Assembly (NCBI GenBank): GCA_003483675.1
Contig: DMYK01000080.1
Span: forward strand, 1,596 to 9,606
Origin: Microcoleaceae cyanobacterium UBA11344
GTDB taxonomy: Bacteria; Cyanobacteriota; Cyanobacteriia; Cyanobacteriales; Microcoleaceae
Reading direction: 5' to 3'
DNA length: 8,011 nt
Part shown: in pieces, positions 1-5,840 of the stretch
Layout of the letters: each line of letters starts with the position of its first letter
Position numbering within the stretch: the stretch's first letter is position 1
Notes under the pieces: model-generated
What the model was told of the DNA's origin: nothing
Databases searched by the model: none
Seen by the model: the letters and a program-made list of their open reading frames with translations, nothing else
Program-made: the position numbers and the translations under genes

Positions 1-1560
1 GATTCGATCGCACACCGAAACCAAGCAAGTGCCACCTTAGACACCGAAAGTCTGCGCCAAACAGCCACACACCAGCCCCCAGCAGCGCCTCAAACACCAC
101 CAGAACGCAACTTTGATATAGTAGTCTATGGTGACGAAGTACCGGGCATATGTGCAGCTATTTGGGCCAAGAAAACCCTAGGCGCAAACGGAAAAGTAGC
201 CGTAGTGCGATCGAACCATGAAAGCACACCTTTAGGCGGCGTACTCACCCGTGGCGGCTTAGGTTACGTCGATTTAGATAAAATACCCGATTGGTATCGC
301 CAACCCTACGCCCAATGCTTCCGGGAATTCTTAGACAAAGCGAAAGTTCCCGAATCTTGCTTAGAACCAAAAACGGCAGATAAAGCTCTCAAAGAGATGC
401 TGTCAGAAGCCGATGTTAAAGTTATTTCTAACTCAACACTAACTCCTCATGTAGTCGATCAAAAAATTGAATATGCCGAAGTAAAAGACAGCAATGTCAA
501 AATCAAAGCTAACTCTTACATTGACGTAACTCAAGATGCCGAACTAGCAAGAAAAGCCGGATTATCCTATTATACAGGATATGAATCGCAAAATATCAAA
601 TCTAAAAATGAAACCTTAGCGATATCGATAGTTCCGACAATTACCGGCCTCACGATGTCCGACCTCCGCAGAATGGAAGATGAGATTCTTTCCAACACAC
701 CTTTAGTAGAAAAGATTAAATATAGCATTACCAAATATAAAGATGAGGCGAGTACAGAATTCTGGATGAGGAATTTCTGGAGTACGATTTATCAAGCCTA
801 CCGAGACGGATATAATATCAGAAGTGTAGCCCTAGGAGCGGCATATCATGTAGACAGAAATCTGCCCTTTACTCAAGACAAAGGATTCTTTTTTGACAAG
901 GCCAATATTTGCGTTTATCAAGATAATTCTCTGTCGTGGAACGGCTTTCTGTTTAAATATCAAGTTGACCAACTAATGAAGATGGAAGCTAACGACAGAA
1001 AACCGACACCTGAGATGCTCAAAGAAATGTCATATCTGCAAGAATGGCTGCAAAAGAAATCAGGTAAAGATGTGAGAGTATTTATCCCAGACGAGGTTTA
1101 CATCAGGCAAACTTTGAATATTCGCGATGTGGTAGAACCGCTGACTGGGAAGGAAATTATCAAAGGAGGAACAGTGCCCGAAAAGTCGATCGGCAGTTTT
1201 TCCTACGATTTCGATTTACGGGGCGGAGTCAAGGATTTGTCATCGAGAATTCCAGGATTGCCCGTGTATAATTTTGGCATAGAAAGTGCCTTGGCTAGCA
1301 AGGTAAATAACTTAGCAATTGTCGGGCGTTCATCTGGATATGTCGGTATGGCTGTATCAGTCGGGCGCATTGCGACAGTGAATATTTATCAAGGACAAGG
1401 TGTGGGCGTGGCGGCCGGTTTGGCTAGCAAATTGGGCGTACCGTTGAATACAATTACTTCGAGTAAAACGAGAGAAACTTTGGAGACTTTGACGGGGAAA
1501 ACTACTGATTTATCTGGAAGAGATACGAGTTATGGGGTGGATTATAAAGAAGTGAAATAG
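1..1560 (+). CDS. FAD-dependent oxidoreductase, 5' partial
   Basis: The frame is open from the first base to the TAG at 1558-1560 (519 residues in the window), so the gene begins upstream. An in-frame GTG at 205 is not the start, because the dinucleotide-binding strand lies before it. Residues 1-37 are a polar, Pro/Gln/Thr-rich linker. Residues 38-69 form a beta-alpha-beta Rossmann unit (FDIVVYGDEVPG, helix, then a VAVVR strand). Residues 79-88 (GGVLTRGGLG) match the conserved Gly patch after the first strand in the FAD_oxidored (PF12831-like) family. Residues 437-475 (NLAIVGRSSGYVG...GQGVGVAAGLA) look like the C-terminal FAD-contacting segment. The substrate is unknown. The glycine motif is GxxxxG rather than GxGxxG, which may be normal for this family. 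The linker hints at a secreted or anchored N-terminus outside the window. The gene stops right at the edge of the GxxExxY repeat unit. Confidence 0.8.
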   Translation, partial: DSIAHRNQASATLDTESLRQTATHQPPAAPQTPPERNFDIVVYGDEVPGICAAIWAKKTLGANGKVAVVRSNHESTPLGGVLTRGGLGYVDLDKIPDWYRQPYAQCFREFLDKAKVPESCLEPKTADKALKEMLSEADVKVISNSTLTPHVVDQKIEYAEVKDSNVKIKANSYIDVTQDAELARKAGLSYYTGYESQNIKSKNETLAISIVPTITGLTMSDLRRMEDEILSNTPLVEKIKYSITKYKDEASTEFWMRNFWSTIYQAYRDGYNIRSVALGAAYHVDRNLPFTQDKGFFFDKANICVYQDNSLSWNGFLFKYQVDQLMKMEANDRKPTPEMLKEMSYLQEWLQKKSGKDVRVFIPDEVYIRQTLNIRDVVEPLTGKEIIKGGTVPEKSIGSFSYDFDLRGGVKDLSSRIPGLPVYNFGIESALASKVNNLAIVGRSSGYVGMAVSVGRIATVNIYQGQGVGVAAGLASKLGVPLNTITSSKTRETLETLTGKTTDLSGRDTSYGVDYKEVK

Positions 1561-1565
1561 CTCTT

Positions 1566-1603
1566 AAGAGGATTTTACCACAGAGAGCGCAGAGGGCGCA
1601 GAG
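1566..1603 (+). repeat. Left inverted repeat of the GxxExxY unit
   Basis: Its core has a 9-nt internal period: CAGAGAGCG, CAGAGGGCG, then CAGAG. It lies 22 nt past the stop of the minus-strand GxxExxY gene and just past the stop of the plus-strand oxidoreductase gene, so it is in the 3' region of both. The match to the right copy is perfect in 1577-1603 except at 1580. A weaker similarity may continue inward (GAGAGGGTTTG at 1615-1625 against the complement of 2048-2059). Confidence 0.8.
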
Positions 1604-1625
1604 AGGGGAGGGATGAGAGGGTTTG

Positions 1626-2003
1626 TTAGGAGAGGATGAGGCGGCGGATTCCTTCTCTTAAAAAGCGGACATTAAAGTTGATGAGAAGGGCTAGAGGATA
1701 ACCAGTCATTTTGAGGTAGGAGATAACTTGAGCTTCATGGATAGGAAGTATGGTTTGGACTGACTTTAATTCAACAACGAGAGTCTTGGCAACCAGCATA
1801 TCGTATCTGCCTTCCCCAACCAAAACACCCTTGTAAAGGACATTCACCGTAGGTTGAGGGTCAAAAGGAATTCTCCGGCGCGAGAGTTCTTCACGCAACG
1901 AATTCTCGTATACCGCTTCCAAAAACCCCGGCCCCAACTCCTTGTGAACCTCCATCGCCGCCCCAATCACAGCGTAACTCAATTCATTGAGATTCTCTGC
2001 CAA
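1626..2003 (-). CDS. GxxExxY family protein (PD-(D/E)xK-like fold)
   Basis: This is a complete 125-residue protein, the usual length of the family. The signature is G26-F-L-E29-A-V-Y32, inside HKELGPGFLEAVYENSL. A nuclease-like core follows: D68 in GRYDMLV, then E78-x-K80 in VVELKSV, and H89-E90-A-Q92 with Y96. This is the layout of a PD-(D/E)xK site and no key residue is missing. Members belong to PF13366/TIGR04256 as I recall; their biochemical role is not established, so nuclease activity is only a fold-based inference. No signal peptide or membrane segment is seen. The start is TTG at 2003, chosen because an AGGAG sits 9 nt upstream and the N-terminus (ENLNELSYAVIGAAMEVHKELG) begins where relatives do. 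The gene converges on the oxidoreductase gene, diverges from valS and is framed by inverted repeats. Confidence 0.9.
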   Translation of the reverse strand: MAENLNELSYAVIGAAMEVHKELGPGFLEAVYENSLREELSRRRIPFDPQPTVNVLYKGVLVGEGRYDMLVAKTLVVELKSVQTILPIHEAQVISYLKMTGYPLALLINFNVRFLREGIRRLILS

Positions 2004-2012
2004 CTCTCTTCT

Positions 2013-2017
2013 CTCCT
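2013..2017 (-). promoter_or_regulatory. Ribosome binding site supporting a TTG start
   Basis: The minus strand reads AGGAG within GAGGAGAG, 9 nt before the TTG at 2003. Good spacing to a rare start codon is the main reason to place the GxxExxY start there, together with the family N-terminus. Confidence 0.65.
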
Positions 2018-2070
2018 CTTTTCAAACCAATAATCACAATCATAATCCAAAACCCTCCCAACACTCTTCC

Positions 2071-2108
2071 CTCTGCGCCCTCTGCGCTCTCTGCGGTTCA
2101 AACCTCTT
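2071..2108 (-). repeat. Right inverted repeat of the GxxExxY unit
   Basis: This is the inverted partner of 1566-1603, equal in length without gaps. The 2071-2097 part is the complement of 1577-1603 with one mismatch (2094). It lies 67 nt upstream of the GxxExxY start and 53 nt upstream of the valS ATG, so it occupies the shared divergent promoter region and may influence either gene. I could not identify a convincing -35/-10 pair in the remaining 2109-2161. Confidence 0.8.
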
Positions 2109-2161
2109 CTCTTCCCCCCGCTGTGGCACAATCATAAATAAGATCAAACCCTCAAGCCACC

Positions 2162-4906
2162 ATGACCGCAAACCTACCCCCCCAATACGACCCCAAAGCC
2201 ACCGAAGCCAAATGGCAAAAATACTGGGAAGACAACCAAACCTTCAAAGCTGACCCAGAACAAGGCGGCGAACCTTACTGTATCATCATCCCGCCCCCCA
2301 ACGTCACCGGCAGTCTCCACATGGGCCACGCTTTCAATAACTCCCTCGTTGACGCACTCATCCGCTATCACCGCATGATTGGTGACAATACCCTCTGTCT
2401 CCCCGGAACTGACCACGCTAGCATCGCAGTTCAAACTATTCTCGAAAAGCAACTCAAATCTGAAGGTAAAACTCGCGATGATTTAGGAAGAGAAAAGTTC
2501 TTGGAACGGGCCTGGAATTGGAAAGCTGAATCGGGCGGTGCTATTGTTAATCAATTGCAGCGTTTGGGTTTGTCTGCGGATTGGTCGCGGGAACGTTTTA
2601 CGATGGATGAAGGTTTGTCTAAATCTGTTTTAGCCGCTTTTGTTCGACTCTATGAAGAAGGGATGATTTATCGTGGCAATTATTTAGTGAATTGGTGTCC
2701 AGCTAGTCAGTCTGCTGTCTCGGATTTGGAAGTGGAAAGTAAGGAAGTTGATGGGAATTTGTGGCACTTTCGCTATCCTTTATCTGACGGTAGCGGTTTT
2801 GTGGAGGTGGCGACTACTCGACCGGAAACGATGTTGGGTGATACTGGGGTGGCGGTGAATCCAAATGACGATCGCTACAAGCATCTTATCGGCAAAACTC
2901 TGACTCTGCCAATTATGAATCGGGAAATTCCGATTTTTGCTGATGAATTAGTCGATCCAACTTTCGGGACTGGTTGTGTGAAAGTGACTCCAGCCCATGA
3001 CCCGAATGATTTTGAGATGGGTAAGCGTCATAATTTGCCGTTTATCAATATCATGAATAAGGACGGCACTTTAAATGAAAATGCGGGTGAGTTTCAAGGA
3101 CAAGACCGATTTGTTGCTCGCAAAAATGTAATTAAGCGGCTAGATTCTGACGGGTTTTTGGTGAAAATAGAGGATTATAAACATACTGTTCCTTTTAGCG
3201 ATCGCGGAAAAGTTCCAGTAGAACCGCTATTATCAACCCAGTGGTTTGTCAAGACTCGCCCGATGGCTGATAAGGCTTTGGAATTTCTCGACAAACACAA
3301 TCAGCCGCAGTTTGTACCTTCTCGCTGGACTAAGGTTTATCGCGATTGGTTGGTGAAAATTAAAGATTGGTGCATTTCGCGGCAGTTGTGGTGGGGACAT
3401 CAAATCCCGGCTTGGTATGCTGTTAGCGAAACTGGCGGCGAAATTACAGATCATACTCCTTTTGTTGTGGCCACAAATGAGGCGGCAGCTAGGGAAAAAG
3501 CTTTATCACAATTTGGAGCAAATGTCAAGTTAGAACAAGACCCGGATGTTTTGGATACTTGGTTTTCGTCTGGACTTTGGCCGTTTTCGACGATGGGATG
3601 GCCGGAGGAAACTGCGGATTTGGCAAGGTATTATCCTAATACTACGCTATCGACTGGTTTTGATATCATCTTTTTCTGGGTTGCTAGAATGACGATGATG
3701 GCGGGATATTTTACGGATAAAATGCCGTTTGAAACTGTGTATATTCACGGTTTGATGTTGGATGAAAATGGTAAAAAACAATCTAAGTCGGCGGGAAATG
3801 GGATTGATCCGTTGGTTTTGATTGATAAGTATGGTACTGATGCTTTGCGTTATTCGCTGATGCGGGAAACTGCGGGTGCGGGCCAAGATGTGCGGATGGA
3901 TTACAATCGACAATCCCATGAGTCGGCGACGGTGGAAGCTTCGCGGAATTTCACTAATAAGTTGTGGAATGCGGCGCGGTTTGTGATGATGAATTTGGAG
4001 GGACAGACGCCGCAGCAATTGGGGAATCCGGCGGCTGAGGTACTCGAATTGTGCGATCGCTGGATTCTTTCTCGCTATTATCAAGTTGTACAGCAAAGTC
4101 GCCATGATTTTGAGAGTTACGCTTTGGGTGAAGCGGCGAAGGGACTTTACGAGTTTATCTGGGGTGATTTTTGTGACTGGTATATTGAGTTAGTCAAGTC
4201 TCGCTTACAACAGGATGCTGAAGCTAATTCTAAGAAAGCGGCACAGCAAACTTTTGCTTTTGTCTTGGAAGGAATTCTGAAACTACTGCATCCTTTTATG
4301 CCTCATATTACTGAGGAAATTTGGCATACTCTGACTCAAACTGGTGAGGATGAATGTCTGGCTTTGCAAGCTTATCCTGAAGCGGATCAATCGCTGATTA
4401 ATCCAGAGTTAGAACAGCAGTTTGAGTTGTTATTTGGCACGATTCGGACTATTCGCAATTTGCGGGCTGATACTGATATTAAGCCGGGAGTTAAGGTGAC
4501 GGCGATTTTGCAAAGCGACAGCGCAAAAGAACGCGAAATTATCTCAAATGGAGCCATTTACATTAAAGATTTGGCTAGGGTGGAAAATCTGACGATTACT
4601 GCTAGTTTGGATGCAGAACCCCCCCTTAATCCCCCCCTTGGTAAGGGGGGGGCAATTGCTGGGGTTATCGGTACTGTGCAGGTATTGATTCCTCTGGCTG
4701 GAGTTGTGGACTTGGTAGCGTTGCGTGGTAAGTTGGAGAAGAAGTTGGCTAAGATAGAAGGGGAAATTAAGCACACTTCGGCACGTTTGACTAATCAGAA
4801 GTTTGTGGAAAAAGCAGATCCACAAGTTGTTCAGGTGGCGCGGGATGCTTTGGCGGAAGCGGAGAAACAGGCGGAAATTTTGCGCGATCGGCTAAAGTTG
4901 TTTTAA
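2162..4906 (+). CDS. valS: Valyl-tRNA synthetase (EC 6.1.1.9)
   Basis: Cytoplasmic class I synthetase of 914 residues that charges tRNA-Val and edits mischarged Thr. The ATG at 2162 gives the family N-terminus ([18 protein letters not shown]) but has no clear Shine-Dalgarno. In order: the HIGH motif as H53-M-G-H56 after PPPNVTGSL; the CP1 editing domain with T218-T-R-P-E-T223; the catalytic strand W403[10 protein letters not shown]413; D465-T-W-F-S-S-G; the KMSKS motif as K539-Q-S-K-S543; a helical anticodon-binding domain from about 600 to 780; and the C-terminal tRNA-binding coiled coil from about 853 to 914, ending [16 protein letters not shown]. All catalytic motifs are intact. Oddities: residues 820-830 ([11 protein letters not shown]) are encoded by a dispersed palindromic repeat, and the first 90 or so codons are rich in C-ending codons unlike the rest. 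Confidence 0.97.
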   Translation: MTANLPPQYDPKATEAKWQKYWEDNQTFKADPEQGGEPYCIIIPPPNVTGSLHMGHAFNNSLVDALIRYHRMIGDNTLCLPGTDHASIAVQTILEKQLKSEGKTRDDLGREKFLERAWNWKAESGGAIVNQLQRLGLSADWSRERFTMDEGLSKSVLAAFVRLYEEGMIYRGNYLVNWCPASQSAVSDLEVESKEVDGNLWHFRYPLSDGSGFVEVATTRPETMLGDTGVAVNPNDDRYKHLIGKTLTLPIMNREIPIFADELVDPTFGTGCVKVTPAHDPNDFEMGKRHNLPFINIMNKDGTLNENAGEFQGQDRFVARKNVIKRLDSDGFLVKIEDYKHTVPFSDRGKVPVEPLLSTQWFVKTRPMADKALEFLDKHNQPQFVPSRWTKVYRDWLVKIKDWCISRQLWWGHQIPAWYAVSETGGEITDHTPFVVATNEAAAREKALSQFGANVKLEQDPDVLDTWFSSGLWPFSTMGWPEETADLARYYPNTTLSTGFDIIFFWVARMTMMAGYFTDKMPFETVYIHGLMLDENGKKQSKSAGNGIDPLVLIDKYGTDALRYSLMRETAGAGQDVRMDYNRQSHESATVEASRNFTNKLWNAARFVMMNLEGQTPQQLGNPAAEVLELCDRWILSRYYQVVQQSRHDFESYALGEAAKGLYEFIWGDFCDWYIELVKSRLQQDAEANSKKAAQQTFAFVLEGILKLLHPFMPHITEEIWHTLTQTGEDECLALQAYPEADQSLINPELEQQFELLFGTIRTIRNLRADTDIKPGVKVTAILQSDSAKEREIISNGAIYIKDLARVENLTITASLDAEPPLNPPLGKGGAIAGVIGTVQVLIPLAGVVDLVALRGKLEKKLAKIEGEIKHTSARLTNQKFVEKADPQVVQVARDALAEAEKQAEILRDRLKLF
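3198..3205. repeat. HIP1 palindrome GCGATCGC (also 4053-4060, 7261-7268)
   Basis: The octamer GCGATCGC occurs three times in the window: twice inside valS and once inside crtP. It is the highly iterated palindrome of many cyanobacterial genomes and is the main evidence for the source phylum. Near matches (GCGATCG) occur at other points, for example in the oxidoreductase and crtP genes. Confidence 0.95.
4619..4652. repeat. C/G-run palindromic repeat inside valS
   Basis: The layout is seven C, TTAAT, seven C, TTGGTAA, eight G. Bases 4631-4639 pair with 4643-4651 as a 9-bp stem with loop GGT. It is read in frame as [11 protein letters not shown] (residues 820-830), between the end of the anticodon-binding region and the coiled coil. 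Similar CCCCCCTTAATCCCCCC elements are, from memory, common between genes in filamentous cyanobacteria. Downstream sequence stays in the ValRS frame, so the run lengths are right modulo three. Confidence 0.75.
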
Positions 4907-4910
4907 GGAG

Positions 4911-4952
4911 TCATTAGTCAGTAGTCAGCAGTCAGTAGTCAGCAGTTATTAG
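4911..4952 (+). repeat. Heptamer tandem repeat (STRR), six units
   Basis: Six consecutive 7-mers: TCATTAG, TCAGTAG, TCAGCAG, TCAGTAG, TCAGCAG, TTATTAG. The array starts 4 nt after the valS stop codon. The consensus TCANYAG type belongs to the short tandemly repeated repetitive sequences known from filamentous cyanobacteria. No coding or regulatory role is evident. Confidence 0.85.
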
Positions 4953-4967
4953 TCGCGCATTGGGCGA

Positions 4968-5030
4968 GAAACCGGGTTTCTACGAGATTTTTTGTTTGGT
5001 CACGATAAATCTCGAAAGAAACCCGGTTTC
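4968..5030. repeat. Long inverted repeat with GAAACCGGGTTTC arms
   Basis: The left arm 4968-4990 pairs with the right arm 5007-5030 with one extra base on the right (near 5015-5016) and an otherwise continuous match, leaving a 16-nt loop. Each arm starts with GAAACCGGGTTTC, which is itself palindromic. The left palindrome is followed by a T run (4988-4994), so it might also end valS transcription, but the run starts 6 nt after the stem and this is weak. It is probably a dispersed repeat. Confidence 0.75.
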
Positions 5031-5093
5031 ACCAGGTTATTGCCATTCTTGTTTATGGTGAAGCCTTGCTTCATAAAAAACATCCCACAATCC

Positions 5094-5252
5094 TGTAGGG
5101 GCGGGTTCACAAACCATCTATGAAATTCACAAATAATCTCATAAACCCGCCCTCCTCAGCCATAAATTCATCGTACATTTTTATTGTTGGTGGGGGCGGG
5201 TTTATAATATTATTCATTTTTACCGTAAATGGTTGGTGAACCCGCCCCTACA
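5094..5252. repeat. Nested inverted-repeat unit, MITE-like
   Basis: Outer arms 5094-5117 (TGTAGGGGCGGGTTCAC plus AAACCAT) and 5229-5252 are inverted copies, 23 of 24 matching. Inside them 5141-5152 (ATAAACCCGCCC) and 5194-5205 are exact inverted copies. The four blocks therefore carry one GGGCGGGTT-like core in alternating orientation. No open frame lies in it, and I found no convincing target duplication at its ends. It looks like a non-autonomous element or a repeat that grew by inverted duplication. Confidence 0.75.
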
Positions 5253-5306
5253 AAAATTTTATGGTAGTTTTCAAGGCTTGTGAAATATGATCAATTACGA
5301 AGCCGC

Positions 5307-5334
5307 AATTATTAATTACCAATTCCCAATTACC
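5307..5334 (+). repeat. Heptamer tandem repeat (STRR) before the HmpF-like gene
   Basis: Four 7-mers in a row: AATTATT, AATTACC, AATTCCC, AATTACC. The array ends 3 nt before the ATG at 5338 and so replaces the space where a Shine-Dalgarno would be. It differs in sequence from the 4911-4952 array but has the same period. Confidence 0.8.
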
Positions 5335-5337
5335 CTT

Positions 5338-5772
5338 ATGTTATATTTAGCTAAAGTACAAAAGAAGGAAATTTTAGGCGAGATAAGTCTGCAATTGCTG
5401 GCTTACCAAAATTCTGATGAGACTTGGGCGATGCTTTTTGAAGAAACTGTCTTGACAGTACCGCCCGATTTTGCTCAAAATGTTTTAAATGAAGGCGTTT
5501 TAGTATTAGCAGATATTGGGGAAAATGGCGAAGTTTTGAAGATGCGATCGGCTACAAACTGGGTACTCCAATTAGTCGATCGGTATTTGACAACAGGTAT
5601 TACACCAGATTTTTTGCAGCTAGAAGCTGAGAAAGCAGAAGAGTGGCCCCAATCTCTCACTTTGCAAAGTCAAGCATTATCTCGTCGTTTCATTGAAGTA
5701 GAAGCCCGCCGAGAACAAATTCAAACTTTAGAAGCAAAACTTCAGAAAACAAAATTTGAACCCGCCGCATAG
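5338..5772 (+). CDS. Short HmpF-like protein (N-terminal domain plus coiled coil)
   Basis: 144 residues, soluble, with no signal peptide or membrane span. The start MLYLAKVQKKEILGEISLQLLAYQ and the segment EEWPQSLTLQSQALSRRFIEVEARREQIQTLEAKLQ resemble, from memory, the N-terminal domain and first coiled-coil stretch of cyanobacterial HmpF, a protein needed for type IV pilus motility and taxis. Full HmpF proteins are several hundred residues, so this is either a short paralogue or a truncated copy. Residues 1-75 look like a small beta-rich domain, and 91-140 are helical and heptad-like. I prefer ATG 5338 over the in-frame ATG 5287: the extra 17 codons would translate the AATTACC repeats, and homologues as I recall them begin MLYLA. 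No neighbour relates to motility, so a role in pilus control is only inference. Confidence 0.65.
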   Translation: MLYLAKVQKKEILGEISLQLLAYQNSDETWAMLFEETVLTVPPDFAQNVLNEGVLVLADIGENGEVLKMRSATNWVLQLVDRYLTTGITPDFLQLEAEKAEEWPQSLTLQSQALSRRFIEVEARREQIQTLEAKLQKTKFEPAA

Positions 5773-5794
5773 AATTCCGATCCTCCACAAACAA

Positions 5795-5814
5795 AGTCCC
5801 AGCAGAGTGGGACT
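5795..5814 (-). terminator. Probable intrinsic terminator of crtP-crtB
   Basis: AGTCCCA (5795-5801) pairs with TGGGACT (5808-5814) around a 6-nt loop. Read on the minus strand, the stem is followed by TTTGTTTGT, a U-rich though interrupted tail, 27 nt after the crtB stop. On the plus strand the stem is followed by AAGATAA, so it fits crtB better than the convergent HmpF-like gene. Confidence 0.6.
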
Positions 5815-5840
5815 AAGATAATAGAAGCAATATCATTGGG

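Larger units (their letters stand above)
1561..2113. mobile_element. Putative small mobile unit: GxxExxY gene between inverted repeats
   Basis: Two 38-nt arms, 1566-1603 and 2071-2108, are inverted copies of each other (34 of 38 positions match by eye; 26 of 27 in the inner part). They enclose exactly one gene. The pentamer CTCTT lies directly outside both arms (1561-1565 and 2109-2113), as a 5-bp target duplication would. The left edge abuts the stop codon of the oxidoreductase gene and the right edge lies 48 nt before the valS start. No transposase is present, so if the unit moves it must use help in trans. The pentamer is low-complexity and could match by chance. Association of GxxExxY genes with CAGAG-type repeats is something I recall for this family but have not verified here. 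Confidence 0.5.

Noticed and set aside
205..207. GTG as start of the oxidoreductase gene
   Set aside because: The frame is open to base 1 and the FAD-binding strand-helix unit is encoded at 112-207, so the gene must start upstream of the window.
1987..2253. Plus-strand open frame of 88 codons across the right inverted repeat and the valS start
   Set aside because: It is made of repeat and leader sequence (CALCALCG) and overlaps two well-supported genes in other frames.
3773..3787. KQSKS instead of KMSKS in ValRS as a damaged active site
   Set aside because: The second position of this motif varies in class I synthetases; both lysines and both serines that matter are kept.
3647..4105. Minus-strand open frame of 152 codons inside valS
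   Set aside because: It is antisense to the catalytic part of valS, has no recognisable domain and has His/Arg/Ile-rich antisense composition.
4619..4652. Frameshift or sequencing error in the C/G runs of valS
   Set aside because: ValRS-like sequence continues in the same frame on both sides, so the total length is consistent, although compensating run errors cannot be excluded.
4544..4825. Two overlapping minus-strand open frames inside the valS 3' end
   Set aside because: They are antisense to ValRS sequence and the palindromic repeat, with no family features.
5053..5076. Hairpin TTATGGTGAAG...CTTCATAA as a terminator
   Set aside because: The stem has a 2-nt bulge and is followed by A residues on the plus strand, so it does not look like an intrinsic terminator.
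5094..5252. CRISPR array
   Set aside because: The repeats alternate in orientation, spacing is irregular and there are no cas genes.
5287..5337. Upstream in-frame ATG extending the HmpF-like protein by 17 residues
   Set aside because: The extension is largely repeat-encoded, and the MLYLA start matches the family as I recall it.
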